Source of the DNA: Pyrinomonadaceae bacterium
Lineage (GTDB): Bacteria; Acidobacteriota; Blastocatellia; Pyrinomonadales; Pyrinomonadaceae
DNA: 60,702 nt
Direction of reading: 5' to 3'
Assembly: GCA_014534425.1 (NCBI GenBank)
Contig: JACVRN010000022.1
Span: 1 to 60,702 of the forward strand
In this document: piece after piece, positions 25,809-35,495 of the stretch
How the letters are laid out: every line of letters starts with the position of its first letter
Numbering within the stretch: the stretch's first letter is position 1
Notes under the pieces: model-generated
Database searches by the model: none
The model's input: only the letters and a program-made list of their open reading frames with translations
Told to the model about the DNA's origin: nothing
Position numbers and translations under genes: made by a program

Positions 25809-26663
25809 TCATCCCGCTTGAATCTTAAAGCTTATGTCCATGGCCCGCGCCGAATGCGTGAGCGCGCCTATGCTGATAAGGTCTACGCCCGCTTCTGCGT
25901 AGGCGCGCACGTTATCGAGCGTGATGCCGCCGGATGATTCCAGCGTAACATTCGGCTTTAACTCTCGCGCCACGCGCACAAGTTGCGCCGTGCCCTCCGG
26001 CGTTTGATTGTCAAGCAGTATGATGTCCGCGCCGCTTTCAATAGCCTCGCGCAGGTCTCGCTCCGTGGAAACCTCGACCTCTACTTTGTGCAGGTGGCCG
26101 ACCGCCGACCGCGCTCGCTCGACTGCCGCCTGGACGCCGCCAGCGAGCGCTATGTGATTGTCCTTGATGAGCACGCCGTCATCCAATCCAAAGCGATGAT
26201 TGCGACCGCCGCCGATACTGACGGCATACTTTTCCAGCATCCGAAGGCCCGGCGTGGTCTTGCGCGTGTCCACAATCTGCGAGCTTGTGCCTTCGATGGC
26301 GCGCACGAACTTTCTGGTCTGCGTGGCTATGCCGGAAAGACGCTGAAGCAGATTGAGCGCGACGCGCTCGCCCGCTAAAAGCACGTCCGCGAAACCGTTC
26401 GTGCGCGCGACAACTTTTCCGGCCTCCACCTCTTCGCCGTCCGAGACGAAGGCTTCCAACTGCTGCTGTGAATCGAGCGTGGAGAAGACCGCTTCCGCCG
26501 CTTCCAGCCCGGCTATGACCATAGGCTCTTTCGCAAGGAAGCGACCGCGCGCACGCGCGTTGCGCGGGACGGTGGACTGCGTAGTGATGTCGCCGCGCCC
26601 CAAATCCTCCGCCAGAAACGCGCTTACCTGAGAGAAGAGCGCTGCATCATCAAGCCAGTTCAT
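25809..26663 (-). CDS. nadC: Nicotinate-nucleotide pyrophosphorylase (carboxylating)
   Basis: This 284-residue enzyme converts quinolinate and PRPP to nicotinate mononucleotide in NAD synthesis. Family blocks are intact: GDITTQSTVP near the N-terminus, VDTRKTTPGLR and EKYAV with GGGRNHRFGLDDGVLIKDNH in the middle, and ESSGGI with DLISIGALTHS near the C-terminus. The start overlaps the stop of valS by four bases (ATGA), so the two are co-transcribed. nadA and nadB are not in the window. Confidence 0.97.
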   Translation of the reverse strand: MNWLDDAALFSQVSAFLAEDLGRGDITTQSTVPRNARARGRFLAKEPMVIAGLEAAEAVFSTLDSQQQLEAFVSDGEEVEAGKVVARTNGFADVLLAGERVALNLLQRLSGIATQTRKFVRAIEGTSSQIVDTRKTTPGLRMLEKYAVSIGGGRNHRFGLDDGVLIKDNHIALAGGVQAAVERARSAVGHLHKVEVEVSTERDLREAIESGADIILLDNQTPEGTAQLVRVARELKPNVTLESSGGITLDNVRAYAEAGVDLISIGALTHSARAMDISFKIQAG

Positions 26664-29350
26664 TTGATGGCCTCCAGCGTCTCCGTCAAACGGCGCACAC
26701 GCTCCGTAATGTCGCCCAGTCGCTCACGAATCTCCGAGACCTTTTCGGCGGGCGCACGCTCCACGAACTGCGGGTTGGCAAGCTGAGCTTCCAGCTTCGC
26801 AGACTCCTTCTGCAACTTCTCCGTCTCGCGCGAGAGCCGAGCGCGTTCAGTCTCAAAATCAATCAAGCCTTCAAGGGGCACGGCGACCTCCGCGCCGCCC
26901 GCCAGGACTGCGCGTGCGGAAGCGCGCGGCGCTTCCAGCCGCTCGCGTATCAGAATCTCTGAAGTGCGCGCCAGTCTTGCCACTGCCGCACGGCTTGCTT
27001 CAAAGACTGCGCGCTGAGCTTCATACGGCGCGGCTATGATAAGACGAACGCGCTCCGAAGGCTTGATGTTCATCTCCGTGCGTATGTTTCGCACGCGAGA
27101 GATGAGGTTAATCACCGCCTGCATCTCGCTTTCGGCGCGCTCGTCAATCAACTCGGCATTCGCCTGCGGGTACTCCGCCAGCATGATGGTCGGATGAGTA
27201 GTTTCTCTATAAGCCGGGTGCAGCAATTTTTCGTCAACGCCCGGAAGTCGCTGCCAAAGCTCTTCCGTGATGTACGGCATGAAGGGATGAAGAAGGCGTA
27301 GCGCCTGCTCAAGCACGGTCAACAACCTGCTTCGCGCGCCGTCGCGCTCCTCTGAAGCCGCCTCCGCAGAGACTTCCTGCTTGGACAACTCTATGTACCA
27401 GTCGCAGAAATCATCCCAGAAGAAGTGATAGAGCGTATGCACAGCTTCGTGGAATTGATAAGCGTTGACGGCATCATTCACCACTCGCGCCGTCTGATTC
27501 AGGCGCGATACAATCCATCTATCATGCAGCGCCCACTCTTCTCCAGGCTTCTCGAACCCGCGCCCTACGCGAGCGCCTTCGGAGTTCATCAGACAGAAGC
27601 GTGCAGCGTTCCAGATTTTGTTGGCGAAGTTGCGATAGGCTTCTACCTGATTATCGTTCCAGCGAGTGTCTGTGCTGCCGATTGAGGCCAGCACAAGGCG
27701 CGTGGCATCCACGCCGTACTTGTCGAACACGTCCAGAGGGTCTATGCCGTTCATCTTCGTCTTGGACATGCGCTGGCCGTGCTTGTCCAGGACGGTGCCC
27801 GTGATGAAGGTGTCATCGAACGGAGTCTCCTTCATAAACTTCATGCCCGTCATCACCATGCGCGACACCCACAGGAAAATAATGTCGCGCGCCGTGACCA
27901 GCACGGAAGTAGGATAAAAGGTCTTGAGGTCTTCTGTTTCATCGGGCCAGCCGAGCGTGGAGAAGGGCCAGAGCGCAGAAGAGAACCAGGTGTCCAGCAC
28001 ATCCTGGTCTTGCGTCAGTTCGTCTGTGCCCGCAGCCGCACGCGCTTCTTCCTCAGAGCGGGCGACGAAGACCTGCCCGTCCTTCGTGTACCACGCTGGA
28101 ATCTGATGCCCCCACCAGAGTTGGCGCGAGATAGTCCAGTCCTTCAGATTCTCAAGCCAATCGGTGTAGACCTTCTCGTACGGCACCTGCGGCGTAAAAC
28201 GCGGCTTGCCTTCACGTCGCATCAACCCGAGCGCAAGCTCGCGCATCTCGTCCATCTTGCAGAACCACTGCAACATAATCAGAGGCTCCACTACGGTCTT
28301 GCAGCGCTCGCACTTTGAGATGGAGAACTCGTAATCTATGACCTTCTCCAAGAGTCCAAGCTGCTCAAACTTCTCTATGACTTTCTCGCGCGCCTTGTAG
28401 CGGTCTAGGCCGAAGAACTCCGCGCCCGCGTCCTGCGTCATGCGTGCGTTCAAATCAATCACGACTATCTGCGGCAGGTCGTGGCGCAAGCCCATTTCAT
28501 AATCGTTCGGGTCGTGCGCGGGCGTGACCTTCACAGCGCCAGTGCCGAACTCAGGGTCTACGTACTCGTCCGCGACCACAGGAATCTCGCGGTTCATAAT
28601 CGGCAAGATGAGAGTCGCGCCTACGAGGTCGCCGTACCTTTCGTCCTTCGGATTGACGGCTACAGCCGTATCACCGAGCATGGTCTCTGGCCGCGTGGTC
28701 GCAACCGTCACGCGGCGCTCGCTCCCCTTAACAGGATATTGCAGGTAATAGAGCTTTCCCTTCTCAGGCGTTTTCTCAACTTCCAAATCCGACAACACGG
28801 TCTGATCCTGCGGGCACCAGTTGACTATGCGGTTGCCGCGATAGATGTAGCCCTCTTCGTAGAGACGCACGAAGACTTCGCGCACGGCGCGCGACAATCC
28901 TTCGTCCATCGTAAAGCGCTCGCGCGACCAATCAACGCTGGCACCTTCGCGCCGCATCTGATTTAGGATTTGACCGCCCGATTCATGCTTCCACTTCCAG
29001 ACCCTCTCAATGAACTTCTCTCGCCCAAGGTCATGACGTGTCAGTCCCTCCTTCTTCAACTCGCGGCTCACCATCAACTGCGTAGAGATGCCTGCGTGAT
29101 CCATCCCCGGCAGCCAGAGCGTGCGAAAGCCGCACATGCGTTTGTGGCGCGTCATCACGTCCATCAGCGTGTGCTGAAGGGCGTGTCCCATGTGAAGCGA
29201 GCCTGTGACGTTCGGCGGCGGGATGACTATGGTAAAGACAGGAGCGTTCGGGTCACGATTTATCTCAGGCGCAAAGCAGCCCTCGCGCTCCCAGCGCGCA
29301 TAGTGCTGGCTCTCCGCCTGCTTGGGGTCATAGGTCTTCGGAATATCCAT
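26660..29350 (-). CDS. valS: Valyl-tRNA synthetase
   Basis: The 896-residue class I synthetase has PPPNVTGSLHMGHAL (HIGH motif) at the N-terminus, the signature RMSKTKMNG (KMSKS type) in the second half, and an editing domain between them. A C-terminal coiled-coil arm ends in RRLTETLEAIK. Length and order are typical of bacterial ValRS. nadC follows with a 4-base overlap. A CAGTTTT-type hairpin lies directly upstream of the start. Confidence 0.98.
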   Translation of the reverse strand: MDIPKTYDPKQAESQHYARWEREGCFAPEINRDPNAPVFTIVIPPPNVTGSLHMGHALQHTLMDVMTRHKRMCGFRTLWLPGMDHAGISTQLMVSRELKKEGLTRHDLGREKFIERVWKWKHESGGQILNQMRREGASVDWSRERFTMDEGLSRAVREVFVRLYEEGYIYRGNRIVNWCPQDQTVLSDLEVEKTPEKGKLYYLQYPVKGSERRVTVATTRPETMLGDTAVAVNPKDERYGDLVGATLILPIMNREIPVVADEYVDPEFGTGAVKVTPAHDPNDYEMGLRHDLPQIVVIDLNARMTQDAGAEFFGLDRYKAREKVIEKFEQLGLLEKVIDYEFSISKCERCKTVVEPLIMLQWFCKMDEMRELALGLMRREGKPRFTPQVPYEKVYTDWLENLKDWTISRQLWWGHQIPAWYTKDGQVFVARSEEEARAAAGTDELTQDQDVLDTWFSSALWPFSTLGWPDETEDLKTFYPTSVLVTARDIIFLWVSRMVMTGMKFMKETPFDDTFITGTVLDKHGQRMSKTKMNGIDPLDVFDKYGVDATRLVLASIGSTDTRWNDNQVEAYRNFANKIWNAARFCLMNSEGARVGRGFEKPGEEWALHDRWIVSRLNQTARVVNDAVNAYQFHEAVHTLYHFFWDDFCDWYIELSKQEVSAEAASEERDGARSRLLTVLEQALRLLHPFMPYITEELWQRLPGVDEKLLHPAYRETTHPTIMLAEYPQANAELIDERAESEMQAVINLISRVRNIRTEMNIKPSERVRLIIAAPYEAQRAVFEASRAAVARLARTSEILIRERLEAPRASARAVLAGGAEVAVPLEGLIDFETERARLSRETEKLQKESAKLEAQLANPQFVERAPAEKVSEIRERLGDITERVRRLTETLEAIK

Positions 29351-29353
29351 AAA

Positions 29354-29470
29354 AACAGTTTTGAGTTTTCAGTTTTCAGTTTCTGAAACTATTGTAAAGC
29401 AATAGCCGCCAGTTTTCATCCTGTGCTGAATACCGGCGGCCATCTGCTTTTAACTGAAAACTGAAAACTC
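29354..29470. repeat. Inverted tandem-heptamer hairpin, CAGTTTT type, with longer centre
   Basis: The left arm (29354-29382) reads CAGTTTT, GAGTTTT, CAGTTTT. The right arm (29451-29470) reads AACTGAAAACTGAAAACTC. The centre of about 70 bases holds a second inverted repeat (GCCGCC at about 29405 with GGCGGC at about 29435). It is the longest centre among the short elements. Confidence 0.85.
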
Positions 29471-29475
29471 TTTAC

Positions 29476-30900
29476 TTAGGTTTTCTCCTCTTCGAGCTTG
29501 CGCTTGATTAAAAGCTCCGCCAGTTGCGGGACGACTTCCCAAGCGACTTCTTCCACGACTTTCGTTGAAAGCAGTTCGACGGCGCGGCGCGCTATGGCGT
29601 CTATGGCTTCGGGCGACAACTGCTCAAGTGTGATTTGTCCGGTGCGCGGCGCAGCCTCAACTTCAGGGCCGTGAGGTTGCGCTTCTTCCTGTGTCACAGG
29701 CTCAGGCATCTCTACTGCGGCGGCGCTGGTTGTTTCAGCAAAGCCATGCGATTCATTACCGAAAGCCTCCTGCGGCTGGAAGCTCTGTTGTGCTTCAAAA
29801 GCTTCATGTGCCCTGGCCTCTTCTTGGAATGCCGGGGTCTCTGCCTGCATAGAAGGCTCGCTCGTAATGAGCGGCGTCTCTTCTGCGAAGGGTTGCGTGG
29901 GCGAATCGACTGCGGGCTGAGCGGAGGCTGTAGACCAGGAGGAGCCTGCCATTACGGGCTGCGGCGCGGGCGCGCTGGCTGCTGCGGGCGCTTCGTCCTG
30001 AAGGTCAAGGATAAAATCGTCTGCCTCGGTCATAGAGACGGGCGGCTCTATGTCGCCCAAATCCAGTAGCGCTTCATCTGCGGCTGCGGCGTTCTTCATA
30101 TAACTCGTCTGCGGCTCTTCTGTAGATAATATATCTTCGTTCATCGCGGCTGAATGGAGGTCTCTGACAGTCTCTTTAAGATGTCTGGGTTGTTCTTCCG
30201 AAGAGGTTTGGATTCCGGCCTCTTTCAAATCTGAGAATGAGAGCGGAGCGGTCGGGCGCGTCTCGCTTGAGATGGCGCTCGCGGCTTCAGGCTCTGCAAT
30301 CTCGTTCGGCCTGCGAGCCTCTATCATTTCATCATCGAGGCTTTCATGCCCGGCCAGGTGCGCGGCGGCCTCCGAGGGGTCTTTGTCTTCAAGCTCTTTC
30401 GGAAGAGGAGCGGTGTCCGCAGTATGTATATCAGCGCCTGCGCCCTCGCGCTCTTTTTCGGCCAACTCTTCCGGCAGTTCAAGGTCGCGCGTGCTGGCCT
30501 CGTCCTCAGAACTTGCAGCGCCGCCCCCGCTCAAGAGCGATGACACCTTGCTGACGAGTTGTCGTATGGACTGGAATGGCTTGGTCAAATAATCATCCGC
30601 GCCGACACGGCGGGCCTCCGCTTCATCGAATGGTTCGAAAGAGCCTACGAGCAGCATCACAGGGATGTGGCGAAAGCGCTCATCCCTCTTGATGTGCTCG
30701 CAGACCTCGTAACCGTTGCGCCCCGGCATAAAAATATCCGCGAGCACTATGTCAGGCTGAACTTCTTCCAGCTTAGAGATAGCCTGCTCTCCGTTGCCGA
30801 CGGTCGTGACCTCTATGCCTTCGTCTGAGAAGGTCAGGTCAATCACCTTCTGGATGGTGACCGAATCGTCCGCGAGCAACAATTTGCGTCCCGAGACCAA
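29476..30900 (-). CDS. Response regulator with long disordered linker and conserved C-terminal helix
   Basis: The start is TTG, with AAAGGAG eight bases upstream. Residues 5-125 form a receiver domain: acidic pair DD at about 11-12, phospho-acceptor Asp in DIVLADIFMPG, and the conserved Lys in TKPF. About 290 residues of Glu/Ala/Pro/Ser-rich, probably disordered sequence follow. The last 50 residues are a helical block (ITLEQLSPEAIDAIARRAV, then VVEEVAWEVVPQLAELLIK). Similar end helices occur in other multi-domain response regulators and recall the PopZ C-terminal helix, which drives polar oligomer formation. A scaffold or polarity role is an inference. Confidence 0.85.
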   Translation of the reverse strand: MVSGRKLLLADDSVTIQKVIDLTFSDEGIEVTTVGNGEQAISKLEEVQPDIVLADIFMPGRNGYEVCEHIKRDERFRHIPVMLLVGSFEPFDEAEARRVGADDYLTKPFQSIRQLVSKVSSLLSGGGAASSEDEASTRDLELPEELAEKEREGAGADIHTADTAPLPKELEDKDPSEAAAHLAGHESLDDEMIEARRPNEIAEPEAASAISSETRPTAPLSFSDLKEAGIQTSSEEQPRHLKETVRDLHSAAMNEDILSTEEPQTSYMKNAAAADEALLDLGDIEPPVSMTEADDFILDLQDEAPAAASAPAPQPVMAGSSWSTASAQPAVDSPTQPFAEETPLITSEPSMQAETPAFQEEARAHEAFEAQQSFQPQEAFGNESHGFAETTSAAAVEMPEPVTQEEAQPHGPEVEAAPRTGQITLEQLSPEAIDAIARRAVELLSTKVVEEVAWEVVPQLAELLIKRKLEEEKT

Positions 30901-31220
30901 ATCGCTAACTCCTTTGAGAATTGAACGCCGCCCGTAGATTGCGGGGCTTTTCTTTACTTAGAACGCGCCGTCTGAGTCTATTAAGAGAGCGCGCCTACGG
31001 TGGCGCAGGGCAAGTCAAGCGTGAGTCGCAAGGGGCCTCAAGAGTCAAGCTGAGCAACCCCATGCCACTACATTTTGAAACCTAACACCCGCGCATAGAG
31101 CGCGTCAAGAGTTTTGATGAAAAGTAGGAATCAAACAGGATGGACAGAGATTGTCAGGATAAAGAAATAGCAACTCTTCTTCTTTTATCCTCTCTATCCT
31201 GTTAATTTCTTTGATGCGGG
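30901..31220. other. Intergenic stretch upstream of the TTG-started regulator
   Basis: These 320 bases hold no gene. The distal part is the hairpin element at 31131-31214. The proximal part holds the ribosome-binding site and presumably the promoter of the regulator, but no clear boxes. Confidence 0.35.
31131..31214. repeat. Inverted tandem-nonamer hairpin, ACAGGAT type
   Basis: The left arm reads AAACAGGAT, GGACAGAGA, TTGTCAGGAT. The right arm reads TTATCCTCTCTATCCTGTTAA. The centre is AAAGAAATAGCAACTCTTCT. The arm outskirts (TCAAA with TTTGA) extend the pairing. It abuts the stop codon of the gene at 31221. Confidence 0.85.
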
Positions 31221-31823
31221 TTACTGAGCGCGTTTTTCAAGCACTATGTCGTCGCCGGTGTTGGCTTTGCCGTCCAAGCCGAAGGAGCGCAGGGTGTATT
31301 GCGTGCGGCTGCCTTCGTACTGGTAGGGCCTGTGCCAGGGGTCTATGCGTATGATGCGCGCCAGGTAAATCGGGTTAAGCTGATCAACGAGCGCGCCTGT
31401 GTTCGCCGCCTCGACATAAAAGCCGCGCTCGCGTCGGAAAGCCTCCAGAGCGGTCGCAACCGTCTCAAGCTCCGCACGCGCACGCTCGGCCTTCTGCTGG
31501 TTGACGGCGCGTGCAATCATGTCAACGTCTTCCCACTTGTTGTCGCCCGTGCGAATCTCCGCCACGCGCCACTTGCCGTCATCGCCACGCACAAAACGAA
31601 ACGCCGTCTCGACCTGCGCCTCTACGACCGCAGAAGAACCCAGGCTCGAAACCGACCTCACGCGCACAGCCTCCGTCGGCAATTCAATTCCCGCGACGCG
31701 CGCAATCAACCGCCGCGCTTCCTTCGCGCTCAAATCATCAGCCGCGCTCGTGTAGACGAAAGCTGAAAGGGAGACGATTAAAGGGCAAAGGGCTGCGACA
31801 ATAAGACGCGCGCGTTTGTTCAT
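31221..31823 (-). CDS. Secreted protein with GspG-like C-terminal domain
   Basis: The 200-residue protein has an N-terminal signal sequence (about 1-28), an alpha/beta region to about residue 100, and a helix. Its C-terminal part (DPWHRPYQYEG, then SFGLDGKANTGDDIV) resembles the end of type II secretion major pseudopilins (GspG), where it holds a calcium site. The prepilin cleavage motif GFTLxE is missing and the fold is preceded by an unrelated domain, so it is not a pilin subunit. Function unknown. Confidence 0.75.
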   Translation of the reverse strand: MNKRARLIVAALCPLIVSLSAFVYTSAADDLSAKEARRLIARVAGIELPTEAVRVRSVSSLGSSAVVEAQVETAFRFVRGDDGKWRVAEIRTGDNKWEDVDMIARAVNQQKAERARAELETVATALEAFRRERGFYVEAANTGALVDQLNPIYLARIIRIDPWHRPYQYEGSRTQYTLRSFGLDGKANTGDDIVLEKRAQ

Positions 31824-31847
31824 GGACGCTTCTCCTCTGAGTCTTAT

Positions 31848-32252
31848 CTATTGGGCACTGGCTTTGCTGATGAGCATGCGGAGCATGATTTGTAGCTGCG
31901 CGGTGGTGAAGGGCTTCGGCAGGAAGACTACGGCTCCGGCGGCGAAGCTGTCCGAGGAGAGCTTGGGGTTCTGCTCTGCCGTCATCATCATGACGGGGAT
32001 ACGCATGAGCCGCTTTTCCGTTCGCATGTAGCGCACAAGCTCCGGCCCCTGTATGTGCGGCATCATGACATCGAAGATGCCCGCCAGAAAGTCCGAGTCC
32101 TTTTGTAGAATCTGATAGGCTTCGCGCCCATCTTTAGCAGGCACGACCTGGTATCCCTCTTTTTCAACGATGGCCGTCACAAGGCGAAGAATCGCCGGGT
32201 CATCATCGGCGACCAGAATGCGCCGTGACGTTGTGGGAGTCTGAGCCGACAT
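31848..32252 (-). CDS. Single-domain response regulator
   Basis: The 134-residue protein is one receiver domain: DDD near residue 16, phospho-acceptor Asp in GIFDVMMPH, the conserved Thr in MMMTAEQN, and Lys in LPKPFT. There is no output domain, so it acts through a partner, as CheY-like proteins do. No sensor kinase is adjacent. It lies between pdxA and the GspG-like gene on the same strand. Confidence 0.92.
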   Translation of the reverse strand: MSAQTPTTSRRILVADDDPAILRLVTAIVEKEGYQVVPAKDGREAYQILQKDSDFLAGIFDVMMPHIQGPELVRYMRTEKRLMRIPVMMMTAEQNPKLSSDSFAAGAVVFLPKPFTTAQLQIMLRMLISKASAQ

Positions 32253-32276
32253 TCCTTTATACCTTTCATTGAAAGT

Positions 32277-33344
32277 TTAAGCTTCGACCGCTCGCCCGGA
32301 TTCGTCCGCGCGACTGAGAAGCTCTGCGGCCAGGGTGATTGCCGCCACCATGCTTGAATGTTCCGCTATGCCTTTGCCTGCTATGTCGAAGGCCGTGCCG
32401 TGGTCAACGGAGGTGCGTATGAACGGCAGGCCGAGTGTGACGTTGACCGCTTCGCCAAATGACAGGCACTTGACGGGAATCATCGCCTGATCATGATAGC
32501 ACGCCACGACCGCATCGAACTCGCCGCGCGAAGCCCGTAGGAAAACCGTGTCGGCTGAGAACGGCCCCTGCACGTTCATGTCTTCCACGCCGCGAAAATG
32601 CTCGACCGCCGGAACTATCTCCGAAGCCTCTTCGACGCCGAAGAGACCGCCTTCGGCTCCGTGCGGGTTGAGCGCGGCGACGGCAATGCGCGGTCGCTCT
32701 ATGCCCCAGCGCCGCAGTTCCCTATGAGTAAGGTCAATGATGCCTACAATGCGGTCGCGCTCGACCATGCGTATGGCTTCCGCCAGGGGAACGTGCGTCG
32801 AAAGCAGAACGATGCGAAGGTTAGAAGCTACGAAGGCCATAGCGTACTCTTCAGCGCCCGTCAGGTGCGCGAGGAATTCCGTGTGACCCGGAAAACTGTA
32901 GCCGCCGAGGAAAAGCGCTCGCTTATTTATAGGCGCGGTCGCAATCGCGTCCACTACGCCCGCCGCGCATAACTCCACAGCCGATTCGATGTAACCGGCT
33001 GCGGCCTTGCCAGCCGCGCCAGATTCTATGCCAGGCTCTATGTAACCGCTTATGTTGTCCAGATGATAGATGACAGGCTCGTTAAGCTCTGCGGGCAGCG
33101 CCTCGTCGCGGCGGATGATGTCGTAGCCGCAGGTAAGGTCAAGCGTGCGGGCCGTGTGCGCCAGAAGCTGCGCGTCCCCTATGATGACCGGACGGCAGAC
33201 GCGAAGAATTTCCTCTTCGGCAACAGCCTTGAGAACCACCTCAGGGCCAATCCCTGCGGGGTCGCCCATAGTGATGCCTATACGCGGAAGCTTCTGCCTT
33301 GAGCGCGAGTTCGCAGATTTAGAGTTGTGTGGCAACTCAGTCAT
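32277..33344 (-). CDS. pdxA: 4-hydroxythreonine-4-phosphate dehydrogenase
   Basis: This NAD-dependent enzyme of pyridoxal-5-phosphate synthesis has the N-terminal signature RIGITMGDPAGIGPEVVLKA, the metal-binding histidines in GHTEFLAHLTG and in CYHDQAMIPVK, and the C-terminal block RTSVDHGTAFDIAGKG. I prefer the ATG at 33344; a GTG 13 codons upstream (33383) is also open, and neither has a strong ribosome-binding site. Length is about 355 residues, usual for the family. Confidence 0.95.
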   Translation of the reverse strand: MTELPHNSKSANSRSRQKLPRIGITMGDPAGIGPEVVLKAVAEEEILRVCRPVIIGDAQLLAHTARTLDLTCGYDIIRRDEALPAELNEPVIYHLDNISGYIEPGIESGAAGKAAAGYIESAVELCAAGVVDAIATAPINKRALFLGGYSFPGHTEFLAHLTGAEEYAMAFVASNLRIVLLSTHVPLAEAIRMVERDRIVGIIDLTHRELRRWGIERPRIAVAALNPHGAEGGLFGVEEASEIVPAVEHFRGVEDMNVQGPFSADTVFLRASRGEFDAVVACYHDQAMIPVKCLSFGEAVNVTLGLPFIRTSVDHGTAFDIAGKGIAEHSSMVAAITLAAELLSRADESGRAVEA

Positions 33345-33437
33345 GACTTGACCCAACGCGAGGTCGGCACGCGCCTGATGCACTAGTTAAAGAGCGTGCC
33401 GGATTGGATGTTAAGAAAAGGTCGGGGGCGTATCTTT

Positions 33438-33884
33438 TTACTTCCTGCTTTCCTTAGTCTCTTTTTGGCTTTCACGCTCTTCCTGCTTGAACATGTACTT
33501 GATGTTGTGCTTGAGGACAAGAAGATTCGGCGCGTCCTTGCGATTCACTTTCAGCGCGCCCCTATCATACCACTCGATTGTTCCTACAATCTCTTCACCG
33601 TCCTGCAAGACAATGACCATAGGCGTGTGCGCGTCAATCTGCTTCTTGTAGTAGAAGAGTTCGGCGTTCGTCTCAATCGGAGGCGGCGTGCGCTTACGCA
33701 CCTGAACGGATGAAGCAGATGATGAAGATTGCTGAGCGGTCCTGGGTGGCGGCGCGGACGGCGCGTTGTCGCCGGAGCCGCCGCGCGGCGGAGCGCCGTT
33801 AGTGCGTTCCCTCTGCCGCTCAGGAATCGAGCGCTCTTTTCCCTTGATCTCTGCCAGGGTTGTACGAATAAGTTTTCGGTTCAC
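33438..33884 (-). CDS. Hfq-like Sm-fold RNA chaperone with long N-terminal extension
   Basis: I prefer the GTG at 33884 because GGAGGA lies 11 bases upstream; the longest frame, from 33902, would place that site inside the coding region. The last 75 residues carry the Hfq core: NAELFYYKKQIDAHTPMVIV, then LQDGEEIVGTIEWYDRGALKV, then LVLKHNIKYMF, in which the KH of the Sm2 motif is kept. About 60 residues of Pro/Ser/Arg-rich, probably disordered sequence precede it, whereas most Hfq proteins have the extension at the C-terminus. It is probably an RNA-binding hexamer. It lies between ftsZ and pdxA. Confidence 0.8.
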   Translation of the reverse strand: MNRKLIRTTLAEIKGKERSIPERQRERTNGAPPRGGSGDNAPSAPPPRTAQQSSSSASSVQVRKRTPPPIETNAELFYYKKQIDAHTPMVIVLQDGEEIVGTIEWYDRGALKVNRKDAPNLLVLKHNIKYMFKQEERESQKETKESRK

Positions 33885-34118
33885 TTTGATTACTTCCTCC
33901 ACCTTTAATGAAGGGGATTACACGCGGCTTCCCGGAAGCGCTCCCCAGACTCTTTGCATTTGAGAGTCCAGAGCGGGAGCGCTCAAAAGCCTTCTACTAC
34001 TCTCGCAGTCCTTGCGGCCAGTTAAGGAGAGAAGCGGTAATTTACCCGTAATGGAAAAACCTGCTTAAGGAATGCTCGACATGCTACACGAAAAGAAGAC
34101 AAAAGGCAAAAGACGGAA

Positions 34119-34184
34119 GTTAGAGGCCAGAGGTTAGTAGTTGAAATTCTCTCTACTAACCTCTGGCCTCTGACCTCTAATATC
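34119..34184. repeat. Inverted tandem-heptamer hairpin, CCAGAGG type
   Basis: The left arm reads TTAGAGG, CCAGAGG, TTAGTAG. The right arm reads CTACTAA, CCTCTGG, CCTCTGA, CCTCTAA. The centre is TTGAAATTCTCT. It ends eight bases from the ftsZ stop codon and may act as the terminator of the dcw cluster. Confidence 0.88.
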
Positions 34185-34192
34185 TGTTTCCT

Positions 34193-35350
34193 TCAGTCCG
34201 CCTTCTTGCGAATGAAGGTCGGGATTTCCAGGTCGTCAGGCCGTTGCGTTCCGGTGATGGGGCGCGCCGGATCATCACCTGCGGTTCGGGTATAGCGCGG
34301 AGGCGGCACAGGCATCCCGGTGCCCGGAGCAGTCGTAGTCCCCACGTCTGCCATCACCTTATCAAAACCCGTGGCGATGACCGTTATCTTCATTTCGTCG
34401 CGCATCGCATCGTCAATCACCGCGCCGAAGATTATATTGGCGTCGTCGTCCGCCGCTTCCCTGATGATAGAGGAAGCTTCGTTGACTTCGTACAGCGTCA
34501 GGTCAGGCCCGCCCGTGATGTTAATCAGCACGCCCTTCGCGCCTTCAATCGTAGCCTCTTCCAATAGAGGGCTTGAGATGGCCTGCTGCGTTGCTTCCAT
34601 AGCGCGGTGCTCGCCGCTTGCGCGCCCTGCGCCCATCAGGGCCAAGCCCATTCCCGCCATGATGGCTTTAACGTCAGCGAAATCCAGATTGATGAGGCCC
34701 GGCACGGTTATCAAATCCGAGATGCCCTGCACGGCTTGCCGTAGCACGTCGTCCGCCACCTTGAAAGAATCAGCCAGCGACACGTTGCGCTCGACCGTGT
34801 GAAGCAACCTCTCGTTCGGAATCGTAATCACTGTGTCCACGCTCTCGCGCAACTCGCGCAGCCCTTGCTCGGCCTGCTGCATACGACGACGGCCTTCGAA
34901 GTGAAAAGGCTTTGTGACGACCGCAACCGTCAGGGCGTTGAGTTCGGTGGCAAGGCTGGCGATGATGGGAGCGCCGCCCGTGCCCGTGCCGCCGCCAAGA
35001 CCCGTTGTCACAAAGACCATGTCCGCGCCTTCTAGGACTTCTATTATCTTCTCAGTATCTTCCAACGCGGCCTCGCGTCCGATTGAAGGGTCAGCGCCTG
35101 CGCCTAAGCCTTTCGTCAAACGGCTGCCGAGTTGAATCTTGATAGGCGCACGACTGCGCTTCAAAGCCTGCAAGTCTGTATTGGCGACGAGGAACTCTAT
35201 GCCCTCTATGCCAGCTTCGATCATGCGGTTGACGGCATTGCCGCCTCCGCCGCCCACACCAACCACCTTGATGCGTGCGCCGGTGATAGGCGGGTCGTCG
35301 TCTATGAAAATATTAATTCCACTCCCCGGTTGACGGCCTTCCGGTGTCAT
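34193..35350 (-). CDS. ftsZ: Cell division GTPase FtsZ
   Basis: The 385-residue tubulin homologue forms the division ring. It has the N-terminal [13 protein letters not shown] block, the GTP-binding loop [12 protein letters not shown], and the synergy-loop region [12 protein letters not shown] short linker leads to the C-terminal peptide [14 protein letters not shown], which binds FtsA and other partners. It is the last gene of the dcw cluster and follows ftsA after 145 bases in which I see no clear motif. Confidence 0.98.
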   Translation of the reverse strand: MTPEGRQPGSGINIFIDDDPPITGARIKVVGVGGGGGNAVNRMIEAGIEGIEFLVANTDLQALKRSRAPIKIQLGSRLTKGLGAGADPSIGREAALEDTEKIIEVLEGADMVFVTTGLGGGTGTGGAPIIASLATELNALTVAVVTKPFHFEGRRRMQQAEQGLRELRESVDTVITIPNERLLHTVERNVSLADSFKVADDVLRQAVQGISDLITVPGLINLDFADVKAIMAGMGLALMGAGRASGEHRAMEATQQAISSPLLEEATIEGAKGVLINITGGPDLTLYEVNEASSIIREAADDDANIIFGAVIDDAMRDEMKITVIATGFDKVMADVGTTTAPGTGMPVPPPRYTRTAGDDPARPITGTQRPDDLEIPTFIRKKAD

Positions 35351-35495
35351 ATCACATGTTCCTCTCTTTCAGAACGCCCACTGCCAAGGCATTCCGAAGC
35401 CATCTTTCGTTTATATTGGGCTGAGCGCGCCGGAAGCACCTATATCTTGCGGACAACATCTTGTGCCGGCTGGCGCCGCAGCATACAACAACTTG

